This document shows positions 15,329-23,491 of a DNA stretch of 43,182 nt, piece by piece. The stretch spans positions 1 through 43,182 of the forward strand of contig WQRX01000015.1 of the NCBI GenBank assembly GCA_009786535.1, written 5' to 3'. Position numbers and translations under genes: made by a program. The stretch is from Defluviitaleaceae bacterium. Lineage in GTDB: Bacteria > Bacillota > Clostridia > Lachnospirales > WQUN01. The notes under the pieces are model-generated. The model had not been told where the DNA came from. It saw only the letters and a program-made list of their open reading frames with translations, and made no database searches. How positions within the stretch are numbered: position 1 is the first letter of the stretch; the number at the start of each line of letters is the position of its first letter.

Positions 15329-16293
15329 GGCAAGTACACCGCTACGGGGCTAAGCCCCAGTAGATGAAGCTGCTCAATAATATCGGTAAAATTTTCCCCC
15401 GCGTTGGAACTAATTACGTGCGCCAACCCCACGGCAACAAAAAAAGTGGTGGGTTGCGGCGTTTCCCTCAATAGCCGCGTAATTTCATGGGCGTAATAGG
15501 TGGAACGCCACCCCTGTACCTTATCGCGCATATAGGTGACATGCAAATACGTATCGTCCCCCATGAGCGACATGTTGGCGATTATGGGCGCGAAATTATT
15601 GGTGGAATAGTAATATGCCAGCCGGTCTATGGTAAGCTCGCCACTTTCCAGGAATCTTTCCAGCGTTTCCTCCCGCGTGTGCAGGTGCTGTATCATGGAA
15701 AGCAGTACGTCGAAGGGCGGGTTGTACAATATTTCTATTTGTTGCGTTGCATCTTCTAAGCCTATTACGGGTAGACCGTGTTCCCGGGCGAAGGCGGCGA
15801 TGTAATAGTCTACTGTGTCATACAGGGCTATGCCTAAATCCGAAAAGCTAAGGGCAAATTCCACGCTTATGCTCCAAAGAAGAAAGGCGGGGTTCATCGT
15901 GTTTACATCGGCATAATCTATATCCCATGCGCCAATGGTTTCCACCAGATGGGTGTAATGTTCATGGGGAAGAATATCCACCCACGTTTGCCCGTTGGGG
16001 ATAAACATCGCCTGCTGTACGGCGGCCAACATCTCTGCTTGGGAAGTGCCAACCTCGTCTATTTCTACGGCAATAATATCCGCACGGCGTAGCGCATCCT
16101 CTACGATGTTGGCTAGGGGAAACCACTCGGGTCGCCCACCATGCAACGTACCGAAGATGTACGCCACATTTCCGCCGTACTCCACCCGATGTAACGCGCC
16201 GTGTATGCCTGTATCAGGTTCGTTGTTTTGCGGGTTGTTTGCGCACCCCGTTAATAAAAGTAGTAGCAACAAGCCCCATAATTTATTCTTCAT
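15325..16293 (-). CDS. TraB/GumN-family lipoprotein
   Basis: A 322-aa protein with a lipoprotein signal peptide (poly-Leu core, lipobox LTGC with Cys17). The mature part begins with the TraB/GumN signature VAYIFGTLHGGRPEWFPL and ALRRADIIAVEID, continues with a helical middle (VEFALSFSDLGIALYDTVDYYI, LPVIGLEDATQQIEIL) and ends FFVAVGLAHVISSNAGENFTDIIEQLHLLG, the conserved final G-x-x-H motif. The family is related to erythromycin-esterase/ChaN/Tiki folds, probably metal-dependent hydrolases; the substrate is unknown. It lies between pth and mfd, overlapping both, which are usually direct neighbours. Confidence 0.85.
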   Translation of the reverse strand: MKNKLWGLLLLLLLTGCANNPQNNEPDTGIHGALHRVEYGGNVAYIFGTLHGGRPEWFPLANIVEDALRRADIIAVEIDEVGTSQAEMLAAVQQAMFIPNGQTWVDILPHEHYTHLVETIGAWDIDYADVNTMNPAFLLWSISVEFALSFSDLGIALYDTVDYYIAAFAREHGLPVIGLEDATQQIEILYNPPFDVLLSMIQHLHTREETLERFLESGELTIDRLAYYYSTNNFAPIIANMSLMGDDTYLHVTYMRDKVQGWRSTYYAHEITRLLRETPQPTTFFVAVGLAHVISSNAGENFTDIIEQLHLLGLSPVAVYLP

Positions 16294-16912
16294 TATTTTT
16301 CCTCCTACATGTTAAGACCTTGGGGACGCCGTCCCCCACAATCGCCAACCTTTTATTAAACCTATTCATCGCGCTTTCCGTGCCTTCCTTTATAACCCAT
16401 TCCACCGCTTCCCCCGCCAGTGTGACGCCCTGAATGAAGCCGTCAAATTCTTCCCGCTTAAAACGGCTTAGCACATAGTCTGCCAAATCCCAGCCCGCAG
16501 GCTTTGCGCCAATGCCAATGCGCACACGGGGAAATTCCTCTGTCCCCAGCCGTGCGATGATATTCGCCATGCCCTTTTGCCCGCCTGCGCCGCCTTTTTC
16601 GCGCACGCGAATATCCCCCACAGGCAGGCTAATGTCGTCGTATACGACAATTAACGCCGATGGGGGTAGCTTGTAAAACTGCAAAACGGAAAGCACCGCT
16701 TCGCCGCTCAAATTCATATAGGTTTGGGGCTGTACAAGAAGGGCGCGGGCGCCCGCTACTTGTCCTTCGCCTGTTTCGGCACGGAAGCGCCGCTGTAACT
16801 TCGTCTTAATTTGGTAGTCATAGCTCAGCTTGTCAATGCATTCGAAGCCTACATTGTGTCGCGTGCCTTTATAGGCTTGCCCGGGGTTGCCCAATCCCAC
16901 GATGATGTGCAA
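16283..16912 (-). CDS. pth: Peptidyl-tRNA hydrolase
   Basis: A 209-aa enzyme that releases peptides from peptidyl-tRNA after stalled translation. The N-terminus HIIVGLGNPGQAYKGTRHNVGFE has the catalytic His in RHNVGF. Further family segments are VQPQTYMNLSGEAV, VVYDDISLPVGDIRVREKGGAGGQKGM and RIGIGAKPAGWDLADYVL. The start is TTG at 16912 with AAGGA ten nt upstream, since no in-frame ATG fits the family N-terminus. It lies 53 nt downstream of the TtcA-like gene and overlaps the TraB-like gene by 11 nt. Confidence 0.96.
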   Translation of the reverse strand: MHIIVGLGNPGQAYKGTRHNVGFECIDKLSYDYQIKTKLQRRFRAETGEGQVAGARALLVQPQTYMNLSGEAVLSVLQFYKLPPSALIVVYDDISLPVGDIRVREKGGAGGQKGMANIIARLGTEEFPRVRIGIGAKPAGWDLADYVLSRFKREEFDGFIQGVTLAGEAVEWVIKEGTESAMNRFNKRLAIVGDGVPKVLTCRRKNNEE

Positions 16913-16965
16913 GGTGCATCATCCTTCGGAAGTATTTGGAAGCGGGGGACATGATAGCAAAATAA

Positions 16966-17778
16966 TTAAAATGCATCAAGAAAACTATGGGAAATGCCTC
17001 CCTTTTTGTACCCGATGATTGTTTCCAGGTTTACGCGGTGGGTGCTTTGGAAGATGCGGTCCTCAATGTCGGGGTTATCCCGCTTTAACGCCTTAAGCAG
17101 CGCCTTGGTTGACGCGCGCCGCCCCCCTGCTTCCGTAAGGGTGCAGTTTTCCGCCAAAGGACAGCCGCATTTGATGAAGGAAAGTTCATTGTGGCGCACC
17201 CAAGCGGTAATCGCGTCCTCGTGGACGCAATACAAGGGGCGAATCAGCGCCATGCCCGTGTAATTTTTACTGCGCAATTTGGGCATCATGGTTTCAAAAA
17301 CGCCGTTGTACAGCACATTCATGAGAATTGTTTCCACCACGTCGGAAAAATGGTGCCCCAAGGCAATTTTATTACAGCCAAGGCGCTGGGCTTCCTTATA
17401 TAAATGCCCGCGGCGCATACGGGCGCACAGGTAGCAGGGACTGCGGTCGGTTTTTGTCACCACATCAAAAATATTGGTGGAGAAAGTTTGTATGGGAATG
17501 CCAAGGAGTTCCGCATTGGCATGGATTTTGTGCAGACTGCGCCCGCTATACCCCGGGTCCATAACAATAAAATGCATGGTAAAGGGAAAGTCGCTAAACC
17601 GTTGCAACGCCTGCATCAGCTTCGCCAGCAGCATGGAGTCCTTCCCCCCGGAAATACACACTCCAATTACATCGTTGGGCTGTATCAAGTGGTATTGCTT
17701 GATTGCCTCGATGAAGGGGCGCCACAAAACAGGGCGGAATTTTTTGGTTAAACTGCGTTCAATTTCGATGGCATTCAT
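16966..17778 (-). CDS. TtcA-like tRNA 2-thiolation ATP pyrophosphatase
   Basis: A 270-aa protein from ATG 17778, which overlaps the upstream stop (ATGA). The PP-loop SGGKDS is at residues 43-48, CYLC at 115-118, and a further CGCPLAENC lies near residue 215, as in TtcA-type enzymes that hold an iron-sulfur cluster. TtcA inserts sulfur into C32 of some tRNAs using ATP and a cysteine-derived sulfur. The preceding gene encodes a cysteine desulfurase, a natural sulfur donor. A related tRNA- or small-molecule thiolase of the same superfamily cannot be excluded, so no gene symbol is given. Confidence 0.85.
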   Translation of the reverse strand: MNAIEIERSLTKKFRPVLWRPFIEAIKQYHLIQPNDVIGVCISGGKDSMLLAKLMQALQRFSDFPFTMHFIVMDPGYSGRSLHKIHANAELLGIPIQTFSTNIFDVVTKTDRSPCYLCARMRRGHLYKEAQRLGCNKIALGHHFSDVVETILMNVLYNGVFETMMPKLRSKNYTGMALIRPLYCVHEDAITAWVRHNELSFIKCGCPLAENCTLTEAGGRRASTKALLKALKRDNPDIEDRIFQSTHRVNLETIIGYKKGGISHSFLDAF

Positions 17779-18917
17779 TGGGAAGTCAACTCCCGGTAGC
17801 AAATATCAAAAATGCGCAAAAATTCCTCAATTTCCCGGGTGGTTGTCAAATGGGAAAGGCTTACCCGCCAAGCGGAAAGGGCATTTACCTTATCGCTAAC
17901 CGCAAGCACCCCCCGGGAAGGGGATGCGTCCGTAGCGCACGCCGATTTAACGGAAACACAAACCCCCCGCGCATTTAACGCATCGCGGAAAGCCGTGCCC
18001 CGTACCCCCGCCACGCTCAAGTTTAAGATATACGGGCTGCCTACGGGGGGCGCGGGGGAATTAACGCGCACCAAGGGGTAACGCTCAAGGGCAGCTTCCA
18101 GCCTATTGCGTAGCGCTGTAACACAGGCATACCGCGTATCCATTTCCCGTATCCCTTCCTCCAAGGCGGCGTAACAGGCGCAAGCCAGCCCCAAGGCGGG
18201 AGTGCCCCCTTCGTGCCGCGGGGTGTCGAGGATAATTTTCGGGTGTTTTACCAATACTCCGCTTCCGCCAACGCCGTAGAATTTATGGGCAGAGCCGCAC
18301 AGCGTTGCCCGCCCCATTTCCCCAAAGGGGGGCATGGGAATTTTTCCCATGGCTTGTGCCCCGTCTATGTGCAGGTGGCAATTTTCAAAGGGGGCGATGG
18401 TTTTCACAACCGCTTCCAGAGGCTGAACCGTTCCCAGCTCACTGTCTACGGCGCTAAGGCAAAATAAAATCGTGTCGCTTCTAATCAATGTCGCCAAATG
18501 CGCGAGGTCAATCAACCCGTTTTCCCGTAGCCGTACATGGGAAATTTCATACCCCTCTTCTGCCAAGGCAGAAATTGCCCCACCCTCCGACGGGTGGGCG
18601 AGGGGTGTGGCAATAATATGGCGTCCCTTATGGCGGTACGCCGTGGTTATGCCGCCAATCGCCAGGGCATTCCCTTCGCTTGCCCCTGTGGTGTAGATAA
18701 TTTCCCCCGCGTTTTCTTCGGGGGCGGATGCCCCAAGGAGTGCCGCTATTCCTTGTGTTACGCGACTATACTCAGCCCCTGCGACAGCGCCAAGCCTGTG
18801 CCGCGCATTGGCGTTGCCCGTGAAGGCTTCTTCCCCACGCAAAAACGCCTCAATCGCCGCGGGGCATGGCGGCGTGTGTGAGGCGTAGTCTAAATAAATG
18901 GGCTGCGTATTGTCCAT
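17775..18917 (-). CDS. Cysteine desulfurase (NifS/IscS-like, class V aminotransferase)
   Basis: A 380-aa PLP enzyme that takes sulfur from cysteine as a persulfide. The N-terminus YLDYASHTPPCPAAIEAFL is typical. Further segments are IIYTTGASEGNALAIGG, CHLHIDGAQAMGKIPM, the PLP-lysine segment GSAHKFYGVGGSGVLV and the catalytic-Cys loop SVKSACATDASPSRG. The start at 18917 matches the family N-terminus. There is no ribosome binding site before it; instead a TATAAT lies six nt upstream, suggesting a leaderless transcript. It is the first gene of the five-gene operon ending in mfd and most likely feeds the TtcA-like enzyme. Confidence 0.9.
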   Translation of the reverse strand: MDNTQPIYLDYASHTPPCPAAIEAFLRGEEAFTGNANARHRLGAVAGAEYSRVTQGIAALLGASAPEENAGEIIYTTGASEGNALAIGGITTAYRHKGRHIIATPLAHPSEGGAISALAEEGYEISHVRLRENGLIDLAHLATLIRSDTILFCLSAVDSELGTVQPLEAVVKTIAPFENCHLHIDGAQAMGKIPMPPFGEMGRATLCGSAHKFYGVGGSGVLVKHPKIILDTPRHEGGTPALGLACACYAALEEGIREMDTRYACVTALRNRLEAALERYPLVRVNSPAPPVGSPYILNLSVAGVRGTAFRDALNARGVCVSVKSACATDASPSRGVLAVSDKVNALSAWRVSLSHLTTTREIEEFLRIFDICYRELTSQ

Positions 18918-18923
18918 GCCGCG

Positions 18924-18950
18924 ATTATAACAGAAATTGGGGCTTGCCAA
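18924..18950 (-). promoter_or_regulatory. Promoter of the cysteine desulfurase-mfd operon, apparently leaderless
   Basis: On the minus strand TTGGCA (18950-18945) and TGTTATAAT (18932-18924, with TGn extension) are spaced by 15 bp. The -10 ends six nt before the ATG at 18917, so transcription would begin at or near the A of the start codon. The -35 coincides with the edge of the repeat at 18949-19102. Confidence 0.55.
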
Positions 18951-19102
18951 AACCGTGGGACTTTGTCCCACACCCTACCCGCTTTTTGGGGAAAAAAGCG
19001 GGGCAAAAAACTGCCGGAAACCGCGCGATGCGCGGTTTCTATAAAGTTTTGGTCGAGCTTTTTCAAAAGCTCGCAGGGTGTGGGACAGCGTCCCACGGTT
19101 TT
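18949..19102. repeat. 154-bp multi-hairpin repeat element (MITE-like or BIME-like)
   Basis: The terminal arms 18949-18976 and 19075-19102 are inverted repeats of 28 bp with about three mismatches; each arm is itself a small palindrome (GTGGGAC-TTT-GTCCCAC on the left, GTGGGAC-AGC-GTCCCAC on the right, within the arm). Between them lie three further stems: CCGC-rich with GCGGGG, GAAACCGCG with CGCGGTTTC, and GAGCTTTT with AAAAGCTC. It has no coding capacity. It sits directly upstream of the operon promoter. Confidence 0.8.
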
Positions 19103-19420
19103 TTCACTTTTCCTTCATCCTCAACCGATTACAATCTGTAATCAGTTGGTTTTGTGCGGGCGTGAAAAAGTCCTGTATTTACGGGGTTTTATGCACGAGG
19201 GAAAGTAAAAAATGCTTGCAAAAGCAGGTGTTTTTGCGACCATTTCACAGCGGGTGCAACCGATATGGACATAGGGCATGAATGAAGTTGTGCGTGGTAA
19301 ACGGCTGAGATAACGCAGTTTGGTCTACGCCATCATAAAGCATCAGATGTATGATAAAATGATTTTATAATTGTATAACCAAAATAGAAGTCGCATTTAT
19401 GTACCAAATCTGCGCATGGT
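19103..19420. other. Non-coding stretch with small palindromes
   Basis: No convincing gene. GATTAC (19124-19129) and GTAATC form a short palindrome after the repeat, and TGCTT-GCAA-AAGCA occurs near 19212. TATAAT near 19365 could be a -10 for the following cyclase-family gene, without a good -35. The base composition shifts to AT-rich towards the right. It may be remnant mobile DNA, but nothing identifiable is left. Confidence 0.4.
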
Positions 19421-20023
19421 ATGTGCGAAAACTTATGTGAGGTAGTGGATGAAGTGAAAATTATTGATATTTCTCAAGAATTATTTTCTTGCCGTGTGTA
19501 CCCTGGTGATACATTTCCAAAATATGAGCAAGTTAAAACCATTCAACAGGATAATTATAATCTCACAAATATTTCAATGAGCGCTCACAGTGGAACTCAT
19601 ATAGATGCTCCCAGTCATTTTATCCCAAAGGGAAAAGCCGTTCACGAATTAGATTTATCCCTGTTTTATGGTTTATGTACCGTTGTTGAATGTAACGGTA
19701 TTATTGGTGAAAATGAAATAATGGAAATACTGGCAAATTGCCACGAACGATTACTTCTCAAAGGTCAGAACGAATTATCGGACAGTGCGGCAGCTTTAAT
19801 CGCAAAATCCCATGTAAAACTAATTGGCGTAGAGAGCCAAAGTGTTGGAAATATGAATCACCCATTAAGCGTTCATGTGACGTTACTTGAAAAAGGGATT
19901 ATCCCGTTAGAGGGGTTAATTTTATCAAATGTCAATCCGGGCGAGTATGTCCTTTCTGCATTTCCGCTTCATATGCGAGGTACAGACGGTTCACCTGTTA
20001 GAGCCGTGTTAATAAAACAATAA
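19421..20023 (+). CDS. Cyclase family protein (kynurenine formamidase-like metal hydrolase)
   Basis: A protein of about 200 aa with the family signature SAHSGTHIDAPSHFIPKGKAV, where the two His and the Asp of H-x-G-T-H-x-D bind the metal. Other family parts are the opening strand IIDISQELFSCRVYPGD, VKLIGVESQSVG and HVTLLEKGIIPLEGLILSNV. Members hydrolyse N-formylkynurenine or related amides. No tryptophan-degradation genes are near, so the substrate is open. The ATG at 19421 is poorly supported; GTG at 19454 starts closer to the conserved part. The gene is AT-rich and lies alone in the accessory island. Confidence 0.85.
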   Translation: MCENLCEVVDEVKIIDISQELFSCRVYPGDTFPKYEQVKTIQQDNYNLTNISMSAHSGTHIDAPSHFIPKGKAVHELDLSLFYGLCTVVECNGIIGENEIMEILANCHERLLLKGQNELSDSAAALIAKSHVKLIGVESQSVGNMNHPLSVHVTLLEKGIIPLEGLILSNVNPGEYVLSAFPLHMRGTDGSPVRAVLIKQ

Positions 20024-20080
20024 CAGCATTATTTCCACCCTTGACGTTTTATGTCGAAAAATCAGTTGCCTTGTTAAATC

Positions 20081-20338
20081 GTGCAAGAGGAGCAAGAACT
20101 CCATGAAGCGTACAGGGAAGAACGCAGAGCTTGTCACAAAAAATGGTGCGATTCCCAAGCCGAGGGCAACCCCGAAAGTCTTGCCATTGCCGACATCAAG
20201 AAGCGGATGCGGGATAATCTACCACTAACGCCTGAACAGACCGCTTTTCATGCCGATTGGAAAGCGCAGAAGAACGAGCAACGGTGTGAATACTATCAAA
20301 CTAAAAAGGCTGAAATGGCGGTTGCTGTTGGGCAGTAA
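20081..20338 (+). pseudogene. Probable fragment of a helical protein
   Basis: An 85-aa frame from GTG 20081, highly charged and helical (HEAYREERRACHKKW, DIKKRMRDNLPLTPEQTAFH). An in-frame TAA lies directly upstream, there is no ribosome binding site before the GTG, and a good GAGGAG downstream points at an out-of-frame ATG. It is therefore probably the end of a larger gene that lost its 5' part, perhaps from a mobile element. I do not recognise the family. A terminator follows at 20342. Confidence 0.45.
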
Positions 20339-20341
20339 TGG

Positions 20342-20380
20342 AAAGCGGATACCCTGCAAAATGAGGCATCCGCTTTTTGT
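20342..20380 (+). terminator. Terminator between convergent genes
   Basis: AAAGCGGAT (20342-20350) is perfectly complementary to ATCCGCTTT (20368-20376), with a T-rich end. It separates the fragment gene from the convergent AraC-VOC gene. Confidence 0.7.
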
Positions 20381-20387
20381 ATTGGTT

Positions 20388-21194
20388 TTACTTAACTTCT
20401 TGAAACCGTAAAACGCTTCCGTCAATCGTGGTAACTGAACATTCCTTTACGCCCCAACTTTGAACAGCAGGTTCAGTTATTTTATCCCAACCATTACCTT
20501 TTACAAAGTTATACAAGGTTTCCAACCCGCCCTGTACAGACATGAAACCAACTTCGTCTTGTGGCGGCTCCCCATAAAATAGATAGAACCCCCTCTGCGG
20601 GCTTATGATGTCGAATATTTCGCCGGGATAATCATACACAGCCCCATATACGCCTCTGCCTTCATCGTCATAGGCTATTGTTTTACCAAACCAACCCAGT
20701 ACATTTTTGAACCATTCGCATGTCTCGTCCATATTCTTTGTCAGATAGCAAGGCATGTTAGATGTGATGTAATAGCCACGCTTGCTGTACTTTTCCATGT
20801 TTTCCATGAAAGCAACCCTTCTTTCTTCAAATATTTTTTTGAAGTCGAGTTTTGGATATAACTCAAGGGACACACTTTCATCGCGCGCAGATGAAGGTGA
20901 AACACCGAATAATTGATTGAATGCCCGCGAAAAAGCCCCCGGTGATTCATAACCGTATTTGAGAGCAATATCAACGATTTTTTCATCACTTGTCAAAATA
21001 TCGTTCGCCGCTAGAGATAATTTTCTTTTGCGAATATATGCGCCGACCGTCGTATTTGTCAAAAACGAAAAGAACCGTTGAAACTCCCACAAAGAATACC
21101 CAGCATGTCTCGCCGCTTTTTCTAAGTCGATTTCATCGCACATTCTACTCTCTAAATAATCAATAATTCGGCTTACCTTGTTTTGCCAATCCAA
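20388..21194 (-). CDS. AraC-family regulator fused to a VOC/glyoxalase-like domain
   Basis: A 268-aa protein starting at TTG 21194, behind a perfect AAAGGAGGTGA ribosome binding site. Residues 8-105 are the AraC double HTH (DLEKAARHAGYSLWEFQRFF, DIALKYGYESPGAFSRAFNQLFGVSPS). Residues about 140-268 look like a vicinal-oxygen-chelate (glyoxalase/bleomycin-resistance) domain: PCYLTKNMDETCEWFKNVLGW, then paired strands and a final SVTTIDGSVLRFQEV. In such fusions the VOC domain is thought to bind a small ligand or drug. It shares the one-component design with the AraC-GyrI protein at 344-1255 but uses a different sensor. Confidence 0.8.
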   Translation of the reverse strand: MDWQNKVSRIIDYLESRMCDEIDLEKAARHAGYSLWEFQRFFSFLTNTTVGAYIRKRKLSLAANDILTSDEKIVDIALKYGYESPGAFSRAFNQLFGVSPSSARDESVSLELYPKLDFKKIFEERRVAFMENMEKYSKRGYYITSNMPCYLTKNMDETCEWFKNVLGWFGKTIAYDDEGRGVYGAVYDYPGEIFDIISPQRGFYLFYGEPPQDEVGFMSVQGGLETLYNFVKGNGWDKITEPAVQSWGVKECSVTTIDGSVLRFQEVK

Positions 21195-21829
21195 AATCTC
21201 ACCTCCTTTAAAAATATTTTAATCAAAAGAGTTTTGCCTTGCATCGCCGTATGTGTATTTTTCTGCACAGTATACAACCAAATATATCACCGTCAGCAGC
21301 GGCAAAAGTTTTGGGGTTTTAGCCCCCGGCAGGGCCCACGGCGGTTATGGCAACGCCTAACCGTCAGAATGGGTCACATACTCCAAGGGAGGGTGTGAAA
21401 AACGCCGCAGCCGACACTATTCAACTTGCGCCGATTGCAATAACATACACAGGGCGACAAAGTCATTGCAATAGTGCTTTACAAATATATTTCAAACTCA
21501 AACTCATGCCTTATTGGTATATCGTCAATTCCTAAAAAATATCCATCTGTAGATAGATTTTTAAGTTTGCGGGTAACGTCGAAGGCGTTTATATGTACAG
21601 TATTTAAGTCGAAACCCCTGCGCTAGTAAAAGCGAATTTCTTAGCTTTTACTTGACATACTCCCCCTTGACGAATCATGTCGAAAAATCTATTATGTTGA
21701 CAAATGATGTGATTCGAAAAATAAACAATGAAATTTATGGTATGGTTATAATTTGAAGCTCACTCATGTAAGATGACGATTGTTTGTTACCTAAACTAAA
21801 CCATGGAAGGGAAATGAAAGGGGTAGCAA
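21195..21829. other. 635-bp intergenic region with repeats and remnant mobile DNA
   Basis: No intact gene is supported. At 21357-21416 the minus strand reads a short open stretch ending HPPLEYVTHSDG and stop, which reminds me of sequence near relaxase genes of clostridial conjugative elements; this is weak memory. Two palindromes ATTGCAAT (21434-21441, 21465-21472) are 31 bp apart. At 21668-21684 TGACGAA and TGTCGAA, both fitting the Spo0A-box form TGnCGAA, follow each other at 10-bp spacing. TATAAT at 21747-21752 may serve the next gene. Confidence 0.4.
21624..21668. repeat. Hairpin plus left copy of a 26-bp direct repeat
   Basis: AGTAAAAGC and GCTTTTACT form a perfect 9-bp inverted repeat within 21624-21652. 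Its right arm begins the direct repeat AGCTTTTACTTGACATACTC followed by CCCCTT-type bases (21643-21668), which recurs with one mismatch at 23492-23517. Confidence 0.65.
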
Positions 21830-23422
21830 ATGAACCGAAAAAACAAGGCAAAAATGAAAGCAGTAGTTAAGGCGAACAAGACTAATATGTTGCACCTCTT
21901 GTCGAACTTGGGTGTAGAAATAAAAAAATATTGGCGATGCGTTCTGTTAATTGTGTCAGTGTTGATATTGCTATGTGCAGTTATATTTGCGAGGATACAA
22001 TATCGCGCGTCTTTGCATACTCACTTTAGCTTTATTGGTAACATGTCAGATGCTACTATTATTGCCGACGTGGGAAGAGGTACGATAAATACAGCACGAA
22101 TTTATTTGATTGCCGAGGAAAATAACGTATTTTCTATTGATAATGCCCATATTTTTTTTGATGGGGAAGCGTTTGCAAATATAAGTATGCTTACATGGTA
22201 TATAAATGATGGAGCAGTTGATGGGAGAATGATAATTAAAAGAAGTAATGCACTGACATATCCTGATATGTTAACCTTTAACGGTTTTAATATTGGGACG
22301 AATGGGCGATGTTTTATTCTCGGTTCGGGCTCTACTTTGTCTGGTTGGCATAGAGGAGGGCATGATGTATTTCTTGATGAATCTGTGATTATTGCTTCAG
22401 ATTCAAGTGGACAGGAGCTGTTTCGAAGCGATACTAGATTTTCATTTATCCCAGGACAAGACCCAGTGCAAATACGCTTTAATGAGGAAGTAACATTGCG
22501 TACACCTAATTATTTCGGTCCAATAGGTCACGATATTGTATATGCTAGGGTGAATGCTCAATTAGAAGGTATAAATTCAGCTGTTTTTTCAGGAAGAGGG
22601 AGTGTAGCATATTTAGATTATGAACGTAACTTAACTGGTCACAGGGTCAACCTTCAAGATGCAAGACTTATTGCCGATATTCGTCTGTTTGAAGACCCAC
22701 ATGATGTTAGTGTCCGGATAGATATGAATGGTAGTGTCTCCGTAGCTACGATATCTGGGCGTGACATCTTTCCAAATTTTACCGAGTGGTTTAGCGGTGC
22801 TTCTTTTTGGACTCTAGCTGTCGGATTTATTTCATCATTAGCGGCAGTTCTGAATGTGGTTGTACATTCTTTGAAAATAAAAAGTCAGAAAAAACAATCG
22901 AGCAAAAACAATGAGGGAGATATGTCTGTTAATGGCATAATCAATAGCCCAATAGTTAATAACAATGCAAATACTTTCACAGAATCAAAGACTTGCCAAG
23001 CCCTTTCAGATGTTATGGGATATGACCTTACTTGTGAACAAAACCGTGAAAATTCTATTATATTAAATGATTTATTACGCAAATTAATTAATTTACCTGC
23101 AGAAACGCGGTCGCTTTTAGCAATAATGGTCAGTCAATCATTTGAAGATAAACGTTTCAATAGTTGCTCTGTACCCATACATGAGGTAATGTCCTTTACA
23201 GGTAAAGACCAAACCTATTTATTCCAACATATTGATATTTTAAATCGCAGAGAATTAATTTCTGAACCAGAAATGAATGACAACGGTTGTTTATTTTGTG
23301 AATTATTCGGTGACGCTGAAACTGGGTGGAATTATTGGAATGATATTCGCGAATATTGCTCAAAAGCGAAAATACCCACCGCTAGAATTATTGCGGATAT
23401 GGATTTTTCATTATTTGACTAA
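21830..23422 (+). CDS. Orphan two-TM protein with large external domain and cytoplasmic winged-helix-like tail
   Basis: A 530-aa protein, AT-rich, with AAAGGGG before the ATG. The N-terminus is basic (residues 1-35). A membrane helix at about 37-57 is followed by an external domain of about 265 residues, beta-rich and without cysteine pairs. A second helix spans about 325-350. The tail starts with a Lys/Asn-rich linker holding VNGIINSPIVNNNAN, a style seen in linkers of bacterial signalling and defence proteins. It ends with a compact helical domain (LPAETRSLLAIMVSQS, SVPIHEVMSFTGKDQTYLFQHIDIL) that could be a winged helix. I do not recognise the family. Transmembrane signalling is an inference from topology alone. 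Confidence 0.7.
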   Translation: MNRKNKAKMKAVVKANKTNMLHLLSNLGVEIKKYWRCVLLIVSVLILLCAVIFARIQYRASLHTHFSFIGNMSDATIIADVGRGTINTARIYLIAEENNVFSIDNAHIFFDGEAFANISMLTWYINDGAVDGRMIIKRSNALTYPDMLTFNGFNIGTNGRCFILGSGSTLSGWHRGGHDVFLDESVIIASDSSGQELFRSDTRFSFIPGQDPVQIRFNEEVTLRTPNYFGPIGHDIVYARVNAQLEGINSAVFSGRGSVAYLDYERNLTGHRVNLQDARLIADIRLFEDPHDVSVRIDMNGSVSVATISGRDIFPNFTEWFSGASFWTLAVGFISSLAAVLNVVVHSLKIKSQKKQSSKNNEGDMSVNGIINSPIVNNNANTFTESKTCQALSDVMGYDLTCEQNRENSIILNDLLRKLINLPAETRSLLAIMVSQSFEDKRFNSCSVPIHEVMSFTGKDQTYLFQHIDILNRRELISEPEMNDNGCLFCELFGDAETGWNYWNDIREYCSKAKIPTARIIADMDFSLFD

Positions 23423-23491
23423 AGTGGTAATATCGTATTATTTAATTCATTATTCATAAAATGTGCAATTAATTAAAATTGATAAATTTTC

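Noticed and set aside
21434..21472. Pair of ATTGCAAT palindromes 31 bp apart, as a possible oriT or operator
   Set aside because: Eight-base palindromes in AT-rich DNA are not rare, and no relaxase or regulator gene is intact nearby.
21347..21535. 62-aa plus-strand open frame in the intergenic region
   Set aside because: No ribosome binding site, no recognisable motif and composition unlike a real protein; more likely decayed DNA.
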